Of a stretch of DNA of 64,000 nt, positions 51,444 to 64,000 are shown piece by piece (the stretch's first letter is position 1; every line of letters starts with the position of its first letter). Position numbers and translations under genes: made by a program. Below the pieces are notes generated by a model that had not been told where the DNA came from, did not search any database, and was given only the letters and a program-made list of their open reading frames with translations. The stretch is taken from positions 4,402,001 to 4,466,000 of the forward strand of contig NZ_VFOZ01000001.1 of NCBI RefSeq assembly GCF_006716425.1. Reading direction: 5' to 3'. The DNA comes from Actinoallomurus bryophytorum. Lineage in GTDB: Bacteria > Actinomycetota > Actinomycetes > Streptosporangiales > Streptosporangiaceae.

Positions 51444-51721
51444 TGATCCCCCTGATGATCGTTTCGCCGGAACGAAACGGCGATGGTAGCAGCCCGAACG
51501 CTTCGGTCCTTGCCCGGAAAAAGGGATGCGCAAGAGGGGGAGTCTCGCGTACGTGATGTATTCGTGACCGCGGTGGCCAAACCAATGCCCTCATTCGGGT
51601 GTCTAACGGATCAGGTCGGCACGTATCCACACGCTCCGAGAGATCGCCACCAAGCGGCGAGCCCCCGGGACCTGGGAGAACGCAGCGTCACCGGCGCCGC
51701 CCTCGGCCGTACGCGCGCCCG

Positions 51722-52183
51722 TCAGGCGCCCGGAAGGCAGACGGTGGAGGCGTCGATGCGCATGGAGGAGTGATGTCCGCCGTGGAGTTGGACGACCATT
51801 CGCACGATGGAACCTTCGCGCGCCATCGTGAAAGTACGGAATTTGCGCGTGATTGCCGGCGGGCGTTCGAGCCGATAACCCCGCGCCCGCGCCAATCCGA
51901 TCGTGACATCGGTCGCATTGTCCAGATCGACGCGTGGATCGGGCCCGTGACGCAGGGGGACGGTGCCGCGCAGGAGCCGGCGGGACCTGCCGCCCCCGCA
52001 CGGATGACGGTCGTTGAAGACGATCCGGGGGCGCGCGCCGGGCGCGCCGAGCCGTCGCGCACCCTCGGCCAGGACGCCGCGGGAGTCGGACTCGAGCCGA
52101 TCGGCCGCCTCGGGCAGCGTCATGCCGTGCGCGCAGCCGGAGCCGAGTGCGAGAACAAGTGCGCAGATCCGGGTGACCTTCAC
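51722..52183 (-). CDS. Small exported protein or lipoprotein, unknown
   Basis: 153 residues. Short signal MKVTRICALVLALGSGC; the Cys after LGSG is only a marginal lipobox. The mature part contains RIVFNDRHPCGGGRSRRLLRGTVPL, DVTIGLARARGYRLERPPAI and IVRMVVQLHGGHHSSMRIDASTVCLPG, with two further cysteines. The family was not recognised. TAGTGT on the minus strand starts 12 nt before GTG 52183, so it may be leaderless. Together with the gene ending at 51039 it sits between the Sua5-type and WecA-type genes, where glyA or a phosphatase gene is often found. Confidence 0.55.
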   Translation of the reverse strand: MKVTRICALVLALGSGCAHGMTLPEAADRLESDSRGVLAEGARRLGAPGARPRIVFNDRHPCGGGRSRRLLRGTVPLRHGPDPRVDLDNATDVTIGLARARGYRLERPPAITRKFRTFTMAREGSIVRMVVQLHGGHHSSMRIDASTVCLPGA

Positions 52184-52362
52184 GGGCGCACACTAGCGAG
52201 CACCGGTGCTGAGCTGCGGAGGCTCACGCAGGGTGACTGAAATGTGATGTGCCGGTCGCGGGACGTGAGTACCCGTGGACGCGCGTCCTGGTCGGCCGGG
52301 AGCAATAGAGTTGGTGCCTGGTTCGTAGCGGGCGCCGGCGCCCGGTCAAGGGAGGTGGAGCG

Positions 52363-53508
52363 GTGAGGGAGTACATCCTCACGTTCCTGACGGGCGCGAT
52401 CGTCACCTACCTCCTTGTGCCGCTGGTGCTCAAGTTCGCCATCTGGTTCAAGGCGATGACCCCGGTGCGCGACCGCGACGTCCACGCGATCCCGACGCCA
52501 CGCCTGGGCGGGCTCGCGATGTTCTTCGGGATGCTGGCGGCGCTCCTCATGGCCTCGCGCCTGCCCCACCTGCACAAGGTCTTCACCGAGAGCCCGACCT
52601 GGATCGGCCTGCTGTCGGCCGGTGGCCTGCTCGTCGTGGTCGGCATCGCCGACGACCGGTGGGAGATCGACGCGCTGACCAAGATGGCCGGTCAGGTCGC
52701 GGCCGCGGGCCTGCTCATCATGAACGGCGTGCAGCTCCTGTGGATCCCGCTGCCGGGCGGCACCCTCGTGCTGCCCCCGTCGTACGGCGTGCCGCTGACG
52801 ATCGTCCTCGTGGTCGCGACGATCAACGCGGTCAACTTCATCGACGGCCTCGACGGTCTGGCCGCCGGCATCGTCGGCGTCTCGGCGCTCGCCTTCTTCC
52901 TCTACGCCTTCCTGGTCACGGTCGTCGTGCACCTCGACCACCAGTCGGCGCCCGCGCTCATCGCGGCGGTCCTCGCCGGCATGTGCGTGGGGTTCCTGCC
53001 GCACAACTTCAGCCCCGCGCGGATCTTCATGGGCGACACCGGGTCGATGCTGATCGGGCTGCTCCTGGCCACGTCCATGATCACGGTGTCGGGGTTCGAC
53101 CCGGTCGCGCTGCGCGGCTCGATCAACCGGTTCCCGACGATCCTGCCGCTGATCCCGCTCGCGATCCTCGTCGTCCCGTACGCCGACATGCTGATGGCGG
53201 TGATCCGCCGCTCCTACGACCTCCGGTCGCCGTTCGCGCCGGACAAAAAGCACCTGCACCACCGGCTGCTCGACATGGGCCACTCCCACCGGGGCGCCGC
53301 CCTGGTGATGTACCTGTGGACGGGGCTGTTCTCGTTCGGCGTGGTCGCGCTGTCGGCGGTCAAGTCGCCGCTCGTGGTGCTGTCGGTCGCGAGCCTGGTC
53401 GCGATCGCGGCACTCGTCGTGATGGCCTTCCCGCAACTGCGGCCCCACGGGCGACGGCACCGTACGGCGGAGCGATCAGCTGATGAGCGACCACGGCAAC
53501 CCGCCTGA
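52363..53508 (+). CDS. wecA: WecA/MraY-type polyprenyl-phosphate GlcNAc-1-phosphate transferase
   Basis: 381 residues, about eleven membrane helices. [22 protein letters not shown] has the DD metal pair, [17 protein letters not shown] the second acidic motif, [13 protein letters not shown] the third, and [14 protein letters not shown] the basic HxHxR loop. It moves GlcNAc-1-phosphate (or another sugar-1-phosphate) from UDP to decaprenyl phosphate, the first step of arabinogalactan linker or wall polysaccharide synthesis; the mycobacterial orthologue also lies upstream of atp. TAGAGT at 52306 may be its -10; AGGGAGGTGGAG precedes GTG 52363. Confidence 0.92.
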   Translation: MREYILTFLTGAIVTYLLVPLVLKFAIWFKAMTPVRDRDVHAIPTPRLGGLAMFFGMLAALLMASRLPHLHKVFTESPTWIGLLSAGGLLVVVGIADDRWEIDALTKMAGQVAAAGLLIMNGVQLLWIPLPGGTLVLPPSYGVPLTIVLVVATINAVNFIDGLDGLAAGIVGVSALAFFLYAFLVTVVVHLDHQSAPALIAAVLAGMCVGFLPHNFSPARIFMGDTGSMLIGLLLATSMITVSGFDPVALRGSINRFPTILPLIPLAILVVPYADMLMAVIRRSYDLRSPFAPDKKHLHHRLLDMGHSHRGAALVMYLWTGLFSFGVVALSAVKSPLVVLSVASLVAIAALVVMAFPQLRPHGRRHRTAERSADERPRQPA

Positions 53509-53615
53509 ACTGCGCACTTTGCCATTACTTGACGGGTAATCCTGGAGTCTGAGAAGCTTGTGATATCTTTCACGAGCGGGCAGCAACCACCCACTGTGAA
53601 CACCCCGGAGCACAC

Positions 53616-54044
53616 ATGCACTCCACCGACGCCCGGATCCTCCGCGGCGCCGTGATCCCCACAAGTCTCGCCGGACTGGGCGCCATCATCGCCGGTCTCC
53701 TGCTCGCAGGAGGCAAGGGCGCGCTCGGCTCGGCCATTGGGGCTGTCCTCGTTCTCGTATTCTTCACCCTCGGGATGCTCGTCGTCAGCTATGTCTCGAG
53801 ATTGTCGCAACAACTTGTGATGGCCGCGGGTCTGTTCGGCTACCTCGTCAAGCTGGTGGCGGTGATCGCGCTGATCGCGGCGCTCAACCACGTGACCGCC
53901 TGGAACGCCCACGCGTTCGGCTGGACCGTGCTCGCCCTCACCATCGTGTGGCTCGCCGCCGAGGTGAACGCCACGATCAACGCCAAGACCCCCTATGTCG
54001 ACCCCGGCCGGGGGTCGCGTGACCTTGGCAAACCGGGCGCATGA
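53616..54044 (+). CDS. atpI: AtpI-type ATP synthase accessory membrane protein
   Basis: 142 residues with four hydrophobic segments (about 13-31, 36-58, 66-90, 95-117). HSTDARILRGAVIPTSLAGL, GGKGALGSAIGAVLVLVFF and TIVWLAAEVNATINAKTPYVDP resemble the first gene of Streptomyces atp operons, annotated AtpI. Members assist assembly of the c-ring or Mg2+ supply. A TTGACG at 53529-53534 is followed 18 bp later by GAAGCT, a candidate promoter for the operon. Confidence 0.78.
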   Translation: MHSTDARILRGAVIPTSLAGLGAIIAGLLLAGGKGALGSAIGAVLVLVFFTLGMLVVSYVSRLSQQLVMAAGLFGYLVKLVAVIALIAALNHVTAWNAHAFGWTVLALTIVWLAAEVNATINAKTPYVDPGRGSRDLGKPGA

Positions 54045-54104
54045 TGACATTGGACTACTCCAATATGACTATGCGGCAGGTGGCCTGCTATCGTCCGGAG
54101 CGCG

Positions 54105-54323
54105 ATGACTGGAAATGGGCGTCTGCCCACCGAGTCGGAAGACCGCGAGTTCGCCAACGCCGTGTCGGCTGCCCCCGCCACCATTCTGGCTGGGATGCTG
54201 GTCTTCGGCGGTGCGGGCTGGCTCCTCGCTCGTTGGCTGGATATCCAAGCACTGCTACCCATCTTCCTGGTGCTGGGCCTGGTCTTCGCTGGATACCTGG
54301 TCTACGTCCGCTACGGCCGCTGA
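54105..54323 (+). CDS. AtpZ/AtpI-like small membrane protein
   Basis: 72 residues with two transmembrane helices (about 25-43, 49-68) after a polar N-terminus (TGNGRLPTESEDREFANAVSAAPAT). The hairpin with GGAGWLLARWLDIQALLPIFLVLGLVFAGY is the AtpZ/AtpI-family pattern; relatives lie upstream of atpB and aid ATP synthase assembly or Mg/Ca transport. GGAG at 54097-54100 gives a modest ribosome site, and TATCGT at 54089 could be an internal -10. Confidence 0.75.
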   Translation: MTGNGRLPTESEDREFANAVSAAPATILAGMLVFGGAGWLLARWLDIQALLPIFLVLGLVFAGYLVYVRYGR

Positions 54324-54405
54324 ACGCGCCGAGCGGGGCCGTGGCCCACCGAGACGACAGCAAGGTTGCCGCCACGATGAGCTACGACAGCGAAAGGAAC
54401 ACCGG

Positions 54406-55194
54406 GTGAGCGCCCCGCACATCCTCGCCAAAGACTTCGAAGCCCCGGGACTCGGCCTGTTCGAGTGGAAGCCCCTCTTTCACATAGGCTCCTTCGCGGT
54501 CGCCAAGCCGATCGTCCTGGTCCTGCTGGTCATGATCATTGTTGTCGGCTTCTTCTGGGCCGCGTTCTCCAAGCCGCAGCTGGTACCCCGCGGCTGGCAG
54601 AACGTCGGCGAGGTCGCCTACGTGTTCGTGCGCGACGAGATCGGCCGGCCCTTCCTGGGCAAGGACGCCGAGCCCTGGATGCGCCTGCTGATCCCGGTGT
54701 TCTTCTTCGTGTGGATCGGCAACCTCATGTCGGTCGTGCCGGTCGCGCAGTTCCCGGTGAACTCCCGTATCGCGTTCCCCCTCGTGCTGGCCGTCCTGAT
54801 CTACCTGACCTTCTGGGTCGTGGGGGTCAAGAACCAGGGCTTCTTCGGTCTGCTGAAGAACGCGACGATGCCGCCCGACCTGCCGAAGCCGCTGTACATC
54901 ATCGTCATCCCGATCGAGTTCGTCTCGACGTTCTTCATCCGGCCGTTCACGCACGCCGTACGACTCTTCGCGAACATGTTCGCCGGTCATATCCTGATCG
55001 CACTCTTCGCGACCGTCGCCTTTCACTTCCTCTGGGAGAAGGTCACCCCGCTCGGCTTCGGCGTGGGCATCCTCGGAGTGGTCCTGACCATCGTCATGAC
55101 CGCCTTCGAGCTGTTCATCCAGGCGGTGCAGGCCTACGTCTTCACACTGTTGGCCGCCTTCTACATAAGCGCCGGCCTCTACTCCGACCACTGA
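54406..55194 (+). CDS. atpB: ATP synthase Fo subunit a
   Basis: 262 residues with five to six helices. HAVRLFANMFAGHILIALF carries the essential stator arginine (RLFAN), and ELFIQAVQAYVFTLLAAFYI the conserved Gln/Tyr face near the C-terminus. It forms the proton half-channels beside the c-ring. AAAGGAA (54394-54400) sets GTG 54406; longer in-frame starts cover the preceding gene and are not coding. Confidence 0.97.
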   Translation: MSAPHILAKDFEAPGLGLFEWKPLFHIGSFAVAKPIVLVLLVMIIVVGFFWAAFSKPQLVPRGWQNVGEVAYVFVRDEIGRPFLGKDAEPWMRLLIPVFFFVWIGNLMSVVPVAQFPVNSRIAFPLVLAVLIYLTFWVVGVKNQGFFGLLKNATMPPDLPKPLYIIVIPIEFVSTFFIRPFTHAVRLFANMFAGHILIALFATVAFHFLWEKVTPLGFGVGILGVVLTIVMTAFELFIQAVQAYVFTLLAAFYISAGLYSDH

Positions 55195-55222
55195 GACCCG
55201 ACCGCAGATCGTCAACACCTGA

Positions 55223-55519
<297 letters not shown>

Positions 55520-55542
55520 CCCAGGTCCTCTGACGGAAGGCT

Positions 55543-56112
55543 GTGCACGCCATGATGTTGGCCGAACACGCCGCCGGGTTCCTTGCCGCGGAGACGAAGA
55601 ACCCGAACCCCCTGCTCCCCGACGCGGCGGAGCTGGTCTTCGGTATCTTCGCGTTTCTCGTCGTGCTCTTCGTTCTCGGCAAGATGCTGATCCCGCGGAT
55701 CCAGCAGACCCTCGCCGAGCGCACCGACGCGATCGAGGGCGGTATAAAGCGGGCCGAAGAGGCCCAGGACGAGGCTCAGCGGCTCCTCGAGCAGTACAAG
55801 GAGCAGCTCGCCGAGGCGCGGCACGAGGCCGCTCGTCTTCGCGAGGAGGCTCGCGAGCAGGGCGCGCAGATCATCGCCGAGATGCGCGAGCAGGCTCAGA
55901 CCGAGGCCCAGCGCGTCATCGACCAGGCGCACACCCAGATCGAGGCCGACCGCCAGCAGGCGTTCACCCGGCTGCGCACGGAGATCGGTGAGCTGGCGGT
56001 CGACCTGGCCGGTCGCATCGTGGGCGAGTCCCTGGAGGACGAGGCCCGCCGCCGCGGCACCGTCGACCGATTCCTCGACCAGCTCGAGGACCGGGCGCGG
56101 GCGGAGGCCTAG
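55543..56112 (+). CDS. atpF: ATP synthase Fo subunit b
   Basis: 189 residues. One N-terminal transmembrane helix (AAELVFGIFAFLVVLFVLGKMLI) and a long Glu/Gln/Ala/Arg coiled coil (RAEEAQDEAQRLLEQYKEQLAEARHEAARLREEA...) ending in the delta-binding ELAVDLAGRIVGESLEDEARR. It is the peripheral stalk. GTG 55543 starts 23 bp after atpE; atpH begins 2 bp after its stop. Confidence 0.96.
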   Translation: MHAMMLAEHAAGFLAAETKNPNPLLPDAAELVFGIFAFLVVLFVLGKMLIPRIQQTLAERTDAIEGGIKRAEEAQDEAQRLLEQYKEQLAEARHEAARLREEAREQGAQIIAEMREQAQTEAQRVIDQAHTQIEADRQQAFTRLRTEIGELAVDLAGRIVGESLEDEARRRGTVDRFLDQLEDRARAEA

Positions 56113-56114
56113 AT

Positions 56115-56930
56115 ATGAGGGGCGCTAGCAGGGCATCACTCGCCGATGCGGAGGAGCGGCTCGATTCCGCGCTGTCCGCGGGCGAGGCCGCGACGCTCGG
56201 CGACGAGCTGTTCGCGGTGCTGCGGCTGCTCGATCGCGAGCACGTGCTGCGGCGGGCGCTGTCCGACCCGGCCCGGCCCCCGGAGCAGCGGGGCGAGTTC
56301 GCCGCCGCCGTACTCGAGGGCAAGGTCGCCGCGGGCACCGCCGAGTTCGTCGCGGACGTCGTACGGCTGCGGTGGACGCGGTCGATCGACCTCACCGACG
56401 CGCTCGAGCGGCTCGCCGTGATCGCCACGGTGGCGAGCGCGGAGGCCTCGGGCGACCTGGACGACCTCGAGGACGAGCTGTTCCGGTTCGGCCGCATCGT
56501 CGAGGGGCAGCCGGAGCTGCGCGGTGTGCTGGCCGACCGGCGCGTGTCGGTCGACCGCAAGGCCGAGCTGCTGACCGACCTGCTCGAGGGCAAGACGACC
56601 ACGTCGGCATTGCGGTTGATCATCGAGGCGGTGACGCATCCGCGAGGACGTAGTCTTGAGCGTGTGCTGGCCGAGTTCGGCCGCATCGCCGCCGAGCGCC
56701 GTAACCGCCTTGTCGCGGTGGTCCGCACCGCCGTGGAGCTGAGCGAGCAGCAGAGGACACGCCTCGCCGCCGCGCTCTCGGCACAGTACGACCACGACGT
56801 TCACTTGAACATTGAGGTCGATCCCTCCGTATTGGGTGGAATGTCCATCCGAGTGGGGGATGAGGAAATCGACGGCACCATCGTTCGCCGCCTGGCAGAC
56901 ATCCGCCGGCGCATCGAACGGGCGAGCTGA
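56115..56930 (+). CDS. atpH: ATP synthase F1 subunit delta
   Basis: 271 residues, the long actinobacterial form. The N-terminal helical bundle contacts subunit alpha. The C-terminal part has [68 protein letters not shown], the delta signature. It links the b stalk to the F1 head. The N-terminal extension (residues 1-95) is longer than in E. coli (177 residues in total), as in related actinomycetes. Confidence 0.95.
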   Translation: MRGASRASLADAEERLDSALSAGEAATLGDELFAVLRLLDREHVLRRALSDPARPPEQRGEFAAAVLEGKVAAGTAEFVADVVRLRWTRSIDLTDALERLAVIATVASAEASGDLDDLEDELFRFGRIVEGQPELRGVLADRRVSVDRKAELLTDLLEGKTTTSALRLIIEAVTHPRGRSLERVLAEFGRIAAERRNRLVAVVRTAVELSEQQRTRLAAALSAQYDHDVHLNIEVDPSVLGGMSIRVGDEEIDGTIVRRLADIRRRIERAS

Positions 56931-56968
56931 ACCCACGCATTGGACTCACGGAGAGAGACGAAGAAGAC

Positions 56969-58606
<1,638 letters not shown>

Positions 58607-58609
58607 CGG

Positions 58610-60972
<2,363 letters not shown>

Positions 60973-61000
60973 CCCGGCCGGAAACTAAGAGGAGAGCCAA

Positions 61001-61390
61001 GTGGCGAAGCTGCACGTCGAGCTGGTCTCACCCGAGCGTGAGATCTGGGCCGGCGAAGCCGATATGGTCGTCGCCAAGACCATTGACGGTGAGTTGGGCA
61101 TCCTGCCCGGCCATGCGCCGGTCCTCGGCGTGATGGTGGACGGTAGTGTCGTGCGCATCAAGCCGGCCGATGGCGGCGACGTCGTCGCGGCCATGGTCTC
61201 CGGCGGATTCTTCTCGGTCGCCTCCAACGAGGTGTCGGTGCTCGCCGAGTACGCCGAGCTGGGCGGTGAGATCGATGTTCGCGCCGCCCGCGAGGAGTAC
61301 GAACGCGTCTCGGCGTCCGAAGGCGACGAGGCCGCCGCGGCCCAGCGCCGCGCGCGGGCACGACTGAGAGCCGCCGGCGAAGAAGTCTGA
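61001..61390 (+). CDS. atpC: ATP synthase F1 subunit epsilon
   Basis: 129 residues. The N-terminal beta-sandwich has KLHVELVSPEREIWAGEADMVVAKTIDGELGILPGHAPVLGVM and ends GGFFSVASNEVSVLAEYAEL. A short two-helix C-terminus (AAREEYERVSASEGDEAAAAQRRARARLRAAGEE) follows. It regulates coupling and closes the atp operon. AAGAGGAGAG precedes GTG 61001. Confidence 0.96.
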   Translation: MAKLHVELVSPEREIWAGEADMVVAKTIDGELGILPGHAPVLGVMVDGSVVRIKPADGGDVVAAMVSGGFFSVASNEVSVLAEYAELGGEIDVRAAREEYERVSASEGDEAAAAQRRARARLRAAGEEV

Positions 61391-61422
61391 TCTTCACCGA
61401 TCTCCGGGGGGAGCAGGGGGGA

Positions 61423-61860
61423 GTGGGCGGGTACCTGGCACTGAACGTAGGCGGGGTCCTTGCCGCTGTCCTGCTGGCGGTCGTCGCCGTGTTCGCCATG
61501 CTGTCGCTCCGGCGCTGGCTGCTCGAACGCCGTGGCGGCACGGTCGAGTGCAGCCTGCGTGAGCCGGACGGCCGTGGCGTATGGCGCCTCGGCATCGGCC
61601 GCTACAACGGTGACGAGCTGCTCTGGTTCGCGATCTTCGGTTTTCGTTTCAGGCCCCGGCGGGTCGTCCACCGCCGGGGCCTTGTCGTTGCCGGCCGTCG
61701 CCAGCCGGAGGCCGCCGAGGAGGCGGCCCTGCACCCGGACACCGGCATCGTCGAGGTCCAGGACGACGGGCACACCGTCGAGCTGGCGATGAGCGGCGCG
61801 GCGCTGACGGGGTTCCTCGCCTGGCTGGAGTCCTCCCCGCCGGGGTCCTCGCTCAACTGA
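61423..61860 (+). CDS. DUF2550 family membrane protein
   Basis: 145 residues. One N-terminal transmembrane helix (LALNVGGVLAAVLLAVVAVFAML) and a cytosolic domain with LRRWLLERRGGTVECSLREPDG, WRLGIGRYNGDELLWFAIFGFRFRPRRVVHRRGL and VELAMSGAALTGFLAWLESSPPG, the DUF2550 pattern. Homologues follow atpC in most actinobacteria, with unknown function. GGGGGGAGCAGGGGGGA precedes GTG 61423. The genes that usually follow (murA, nucS) are not present here. Confidence 0.9.
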   Translation: MGGYLALNVGGVLAAVLLAVVAVFAMLSLRRWLLERRGGTVECSLREPDGRGVWRLGIGRYNGDELLWFAIFGFRFRPRRVVHRRGLVVAGRRQPEAAEEAALHPDTGIVEVQDDGHTVELAMSGAALTGFLAWLESSPPGSSLN

Positions 61861-61867
61861 GACGTTC

Positions 61868-62192
61868 TCAGGTGCTGGTCCCGGGCAGGCCGCTGACAGG
61901 GGCGGGATCGCGTTCCACCCACGCGGCGGTCTCGGGATGGGCGAGGGCCGGGTACCGGTGGCCTCCTCGATGGCCTGGACGTTCTTCGCGATCCTGGTCC
62001 AAGAGGCGGGGCACCCCCTCGCGGGCGCCGTACTCGTAGAAGCTGTTCTGCCCGCGGCCGGCGAAGCCCGGCAGGGTCGGCTCGCTGATCGGTCCGGGCG
62101 CGCCGCTGATCGGCTGCCCCCCGCCTCGAACTGCAGGGTGATCGAGAAGGCCGGCCGCGCCCGCCCGGCCAGAAGGCGTTCGCTGTGGTCAT
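61868..62192 (-). pseudogene. Degenerate polysaccharide deacetylase, frameshifted
   Basis: Pieces of one protein lie in successive minus-strand frames. MTTANAFWPGGR starts at ATG 62192, then RPAFSITLQFEAGG in a second frame, then GQPISGAPGPISEPTLPGF and GQNSFYEYGAREGVPRLLD in a third, then RIAKNVQAIEEATG back in the second, and YPALAHPETAAWVERDP in the third. The SITLQFEAGGQPISGA...PI.EP...NSFYEYG.REGVPR pattern is the N-terminal part of PuuE-like polysaccharide deacetylases. The catalytic middle is missing between the two blocks, so internal deletion has also occurred. A G-run around 62122-62127 explains one shift. Confidence 0.6.
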
Positions 62193-62248
62193 GGTGCCGC
62201 TGGGCCGACCTCGCGAAGGTGGGTTCGCGGACCTGCACGGGACCGCCG

Positions 62249-62896
62249 TCAGGTGAGCAGTTCGTGGTGGAGGGTCCGGGCGAGCCAGTCGCGGAAGTCC
62301 TCGTACGTCCAGTCGCGATCACCGACGAGGTGACGGTGCAGGCCGGGGTCGTTGTAGACGGTGATCACGTCGGCGGCCCGCTCCGGGGTGAGCCGGGGGG
62401 TGAGGGCGCCGGCGGCGACTAGGAGGGCGACGACCCGCCGCGCGCCCTCGCGCCGTTGGCGTCCGATGTCGGCCCACAGGGCGGCGACGTCGGTGTCGGT
62501 GTCGGCGGCGGTGCGGACCACCTCGTACAGGGCCGACACCCCTGCCACGATGCGGGCGAGGATGTCGGCGTAGGCGGCGATGATGTCGGCGCCGTCGTCC
62601 AGGGCCTGCATGTCCCGCGACTCGGGCCGGTCGGCGAGGGGGACGCGGCGGTCGTCGCCGATCAGGGCCTGGTCGTAGGCGGTCTTGAGCAGCCAGGGCT
62701 TCGCTCCGGCCGCGGTGAAGACGGTCGACCGGCTGACCCCCGCGGCCTCGGCGATGGCGTCGATCGACGTGCCGGCGTATCCGCGTGCGGCGAAGAGATC
62801 GGATGCCGCGGTGAGGACGGCGCGCCGGGTCGCCTCGGCCTGCTGGGCCCGGATGCCCGAGCGGTAGGTCCCTTTGGCCGGCGGCCTCGCACTCAT
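62249..62896 (-). CDS. TetR family transcriptional regulator
   Basis: 215 residues. The helix-turn-helix is RRAVLTAASDLFAARGYAGTSIDAIAEAAGVSRSTVFTAAGAKPWLLKTAYDQAL; the usual Y-x-Y-F segment is replaced by FTAAGAKPW. The C-terminal ligand domain (about 85-215) is mostly helical and ends YNDPGLHRHLVGDRDWTYEDFRDWLARTL. AGGAGCGAGGAC precedes ATG 62896. It is divergent from the SDR gene, which it probably controls through the AT-rich gap. Confidence 0.88.
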   Translation of the reverse strand: MSARPPAKGTYRSGIRAQQAEATRRAVLTAASDLFAARGYAGTSIDAIAEAAGVSRSTVFTAAGAKPWLLKTAYDQALIGDDRRVPLADRPESRDMQALDDGADIIAAYADILARIVAGVSALYEVVRTAADTDTDVAALWADIGRQRREGARRVVALLVAAGALTPRLTPERAADVITVYNDPGLHRHLVGDRDWTYEDFRDWLARTLHHELLT

Positions 62897-63176
62897 GTCC
62901 TCGCTCCTGGTCCGCTCCGTGGTCGCCGCCGACCACGTGGTGTGCGCGCTCGTCGCGCGCCGAGCCTACCGGCCGTCTCGCCGCGCCTCTCCGGACCGGG
63001 GCTGGTGAGCCACCGTGCCGGGGCGCGGCGGTGAGACCATCTAATTTGGTCGGACTCTCAGTATGATAATTTAGCCTTCAACAAAGTGGCCGCTCTGTTG
63101 GGAGCTCCGCTCGTCCGCGGAACTCCGGTGCACCGGCGCTTCCACCTCGACCGAGCACCCTCGGAGGAGCATCTTC
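62897..63176. promoter_or_regulatory. TetR/SDR intergenic region
   Basis: 280 bp. An AT-rich island at about 63038-63085 stands out from the GC-rich flanks and should contain the promoters; TATGATAAT (63062-63070) resembles a -10. A weak dyad CTAA...TTAG (63041-63074) spans the island. No certain operator was found. Confidence 0.45.
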
Positions 63177-63944
63177 ATGTCCGTCGCACAGGCATTCGTC
63201 CCGACAACCCCGGTTCCAGGCGAGTTCGCGGGGCGGCGCGCCCTGGTCACCGGAGGGTCGCGCGGGATCGGCGCGGCCGTGGCCCGGCACCTCATCGACG
63301 GCGGGGCGACCGTCGTCACCAGCGCCCGCAACCGCACCGAGGACACCCCGAAGGACTCCACCTTCATCAGTGCCGACATCCGCGGCGCCGACGGGGCCCG
63401 CCGTCTCGTGGACGGAGCGCTCGACGCCCTCGGCGGCCTTGACCTCCTGGTGAACAACGCGGGCGCGGCCCGCGCGCACCTCGCGGGCATTCCGGACGAG
63501 GAGTGGGAGGACTCCCTCGCGATCAACTTCCTGTCGGCCGTACGGGTGACCTCAGCCGCCCTGCCGGCCCTGCGGAAGAGCGAACGGGCGGCCATCGTCA
63601 ACGTCTCGTCGGGTGTCAGCACCGATCCGCCCGCGCCCGTCCTGCACTACGGCGCGGCCAAGGCGGCGCTGGAGAGCTGGTCCAAGGGCCTTGCAACCCA
63701 GCTGACGCCGTCCGGCATCCGGGTCAACACCGTCGTCCTCGGCATGGTCCTCACGCCCGGGGGCAGCGAGGTGCTGGCGCCGATGGCGGGGGCCATGGGC
63801 GGAACGGCGGAGCAGGCGTACGCCGCGGTTCCGATCGGCCGTGGCGGCGACGCCCGTGACGCCGCCGAGGCGATCGCGTTCCTGCTGTCCGACCGTGCCC
63901 AGTGGATCGCCGGCAGTTCGCTTCACGTCAACGGAGGGGCCTGA
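63177..63944 (+). CDS. Short-chain dehydrogenase/reductase
   Basis: 255 residues, classical SDR. ALVTGGSRGIGAAVARHL is the TGxxxGIG cofactor loop and TSARNRTED, with Arg after the second strand, suggests NADP. LLVNNAGAARAH follows; the catalytic Ser lies in NVSSGVSTDPP and the YxxxK pair in HYGAAKAALESW. The end SDRAQWIAGSSLHVNGGA is typical of FabG-like members. Substrate unknown. GGAGGAGC (63163-63170) precedes ATG 63177. Divergent from the TetR gene. Confidence 0.93.
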   Translation: MSVAQAFVPTTPVPGEFAGRRALVTGGSRGIGAAVARHLIDGGATVVTSARNRTEDTPKDSTFISADIRGADGARRLVDGALDALGGLDLLVNNAGAARAHLAGIPDEEWEDSLAINFLSAVRVTSAALPALRKSERAAIVNVSSGVSTDPPAPVLHYGAAKAALESWSKGLATQLTPSGIRVNTVVLGMVLTPGGSEVLAPMAGAMGGTAEQAYAAVPIGRGGDARDAAEAIAFLLSDRAQWIAGSSLHVNGGA

Positions 63945-64000
63945 CCGCGACGGGCGAAGCACGGAGAGCCGGCGCGTCACCGGCCCCGAGCCTCAGCGTT
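63945..64000. other. Right edge, nothing recognised
   Basis: 56 bp after the SDR stop with no identifiable feature. Confidence 0.4.

Overview
The window is a high-GC actinobacterial chromosome segment. Evidence: third codon positions are almost always G or C, GTG starts are common, and the gene order lysA-hom-thrC-thrB-rho, rpmE-prfA-prmC-sua5 type-wecA type-atpIBEFHAGDC is characteristic of Actinomycetota. DUF2550 after atpC, an NrtL-type ArgS relative upstream of lysA and SAV_915-type proteins point to filamentous actinomycetes. Streptosporangiales/Thermomonosporaceae is a guess only. No phage, insertion sequence, CRISPR array or rRNA operon was seen.

Layout. 1-5.6 kb: partial GNAT gene, holin-like membrane protein, phosphatase plus VWA lipoprotein pair, a RodZ-like anchored protein, and a CopC/YcnI/membrane copper-type operon. 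5.7-12.4 kb: a secreted hydrolase operon (EEP phosphatase, NamZ muramidase, beta-lactamase-fold hydrolase) behind a good promoter, then a TerC gene under a yybP-ykoY manganese riboswitch, and a secreted glycerophosphodiesterase. 12.6-29.2 kb: mixed genes on both strands (Tex, Sir2, hemerythrin, LysR plus NAD-formate dehydrogenase, YchJ, acyl-CoA ligase/dehydrogenase pair, phosphotransferase), including one gene-poor stretch of about 950 bp. 29.3-41.1 kb: tRNA-Arg(CCG), a receiver protein, a catalysis-less ArgS relative, lysA, hom, an unrecognised group of envelope-type genes, then thrC, thrB and rho.

41.1-47.7 kb: two similar sensor kinase/NarL regulator pairs arranged tail to tail, followed by an MMPL exporter. 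Both kinase upstream regions carry the same palindrome, TGGTGG-N8-CCACCA, one copy being preceded by five 13-bp repeats that resemble half-sites. This module separates rho from rpmE, which are usually adjacent, and looks like an inserted self-regulated envelope-response unit.

47.8-61.9 kb: translation termination genes, a Sua5-type enzyme, a WecA-type transferase and the complete F1Fo ATP synthase operon with two assembly genes and DUF2550. 61.9-64 kb: a frameshifted polysaccharide deacetylase remnant, then a divergent TetR/SDR pair.

Recurrent theme: many genes start 12-14 nt after the first base of a -10-like hexamer with no Shine-Dalgarno sequence, which indicates leaderless transcripts. 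This pattern was used to choose several starts.
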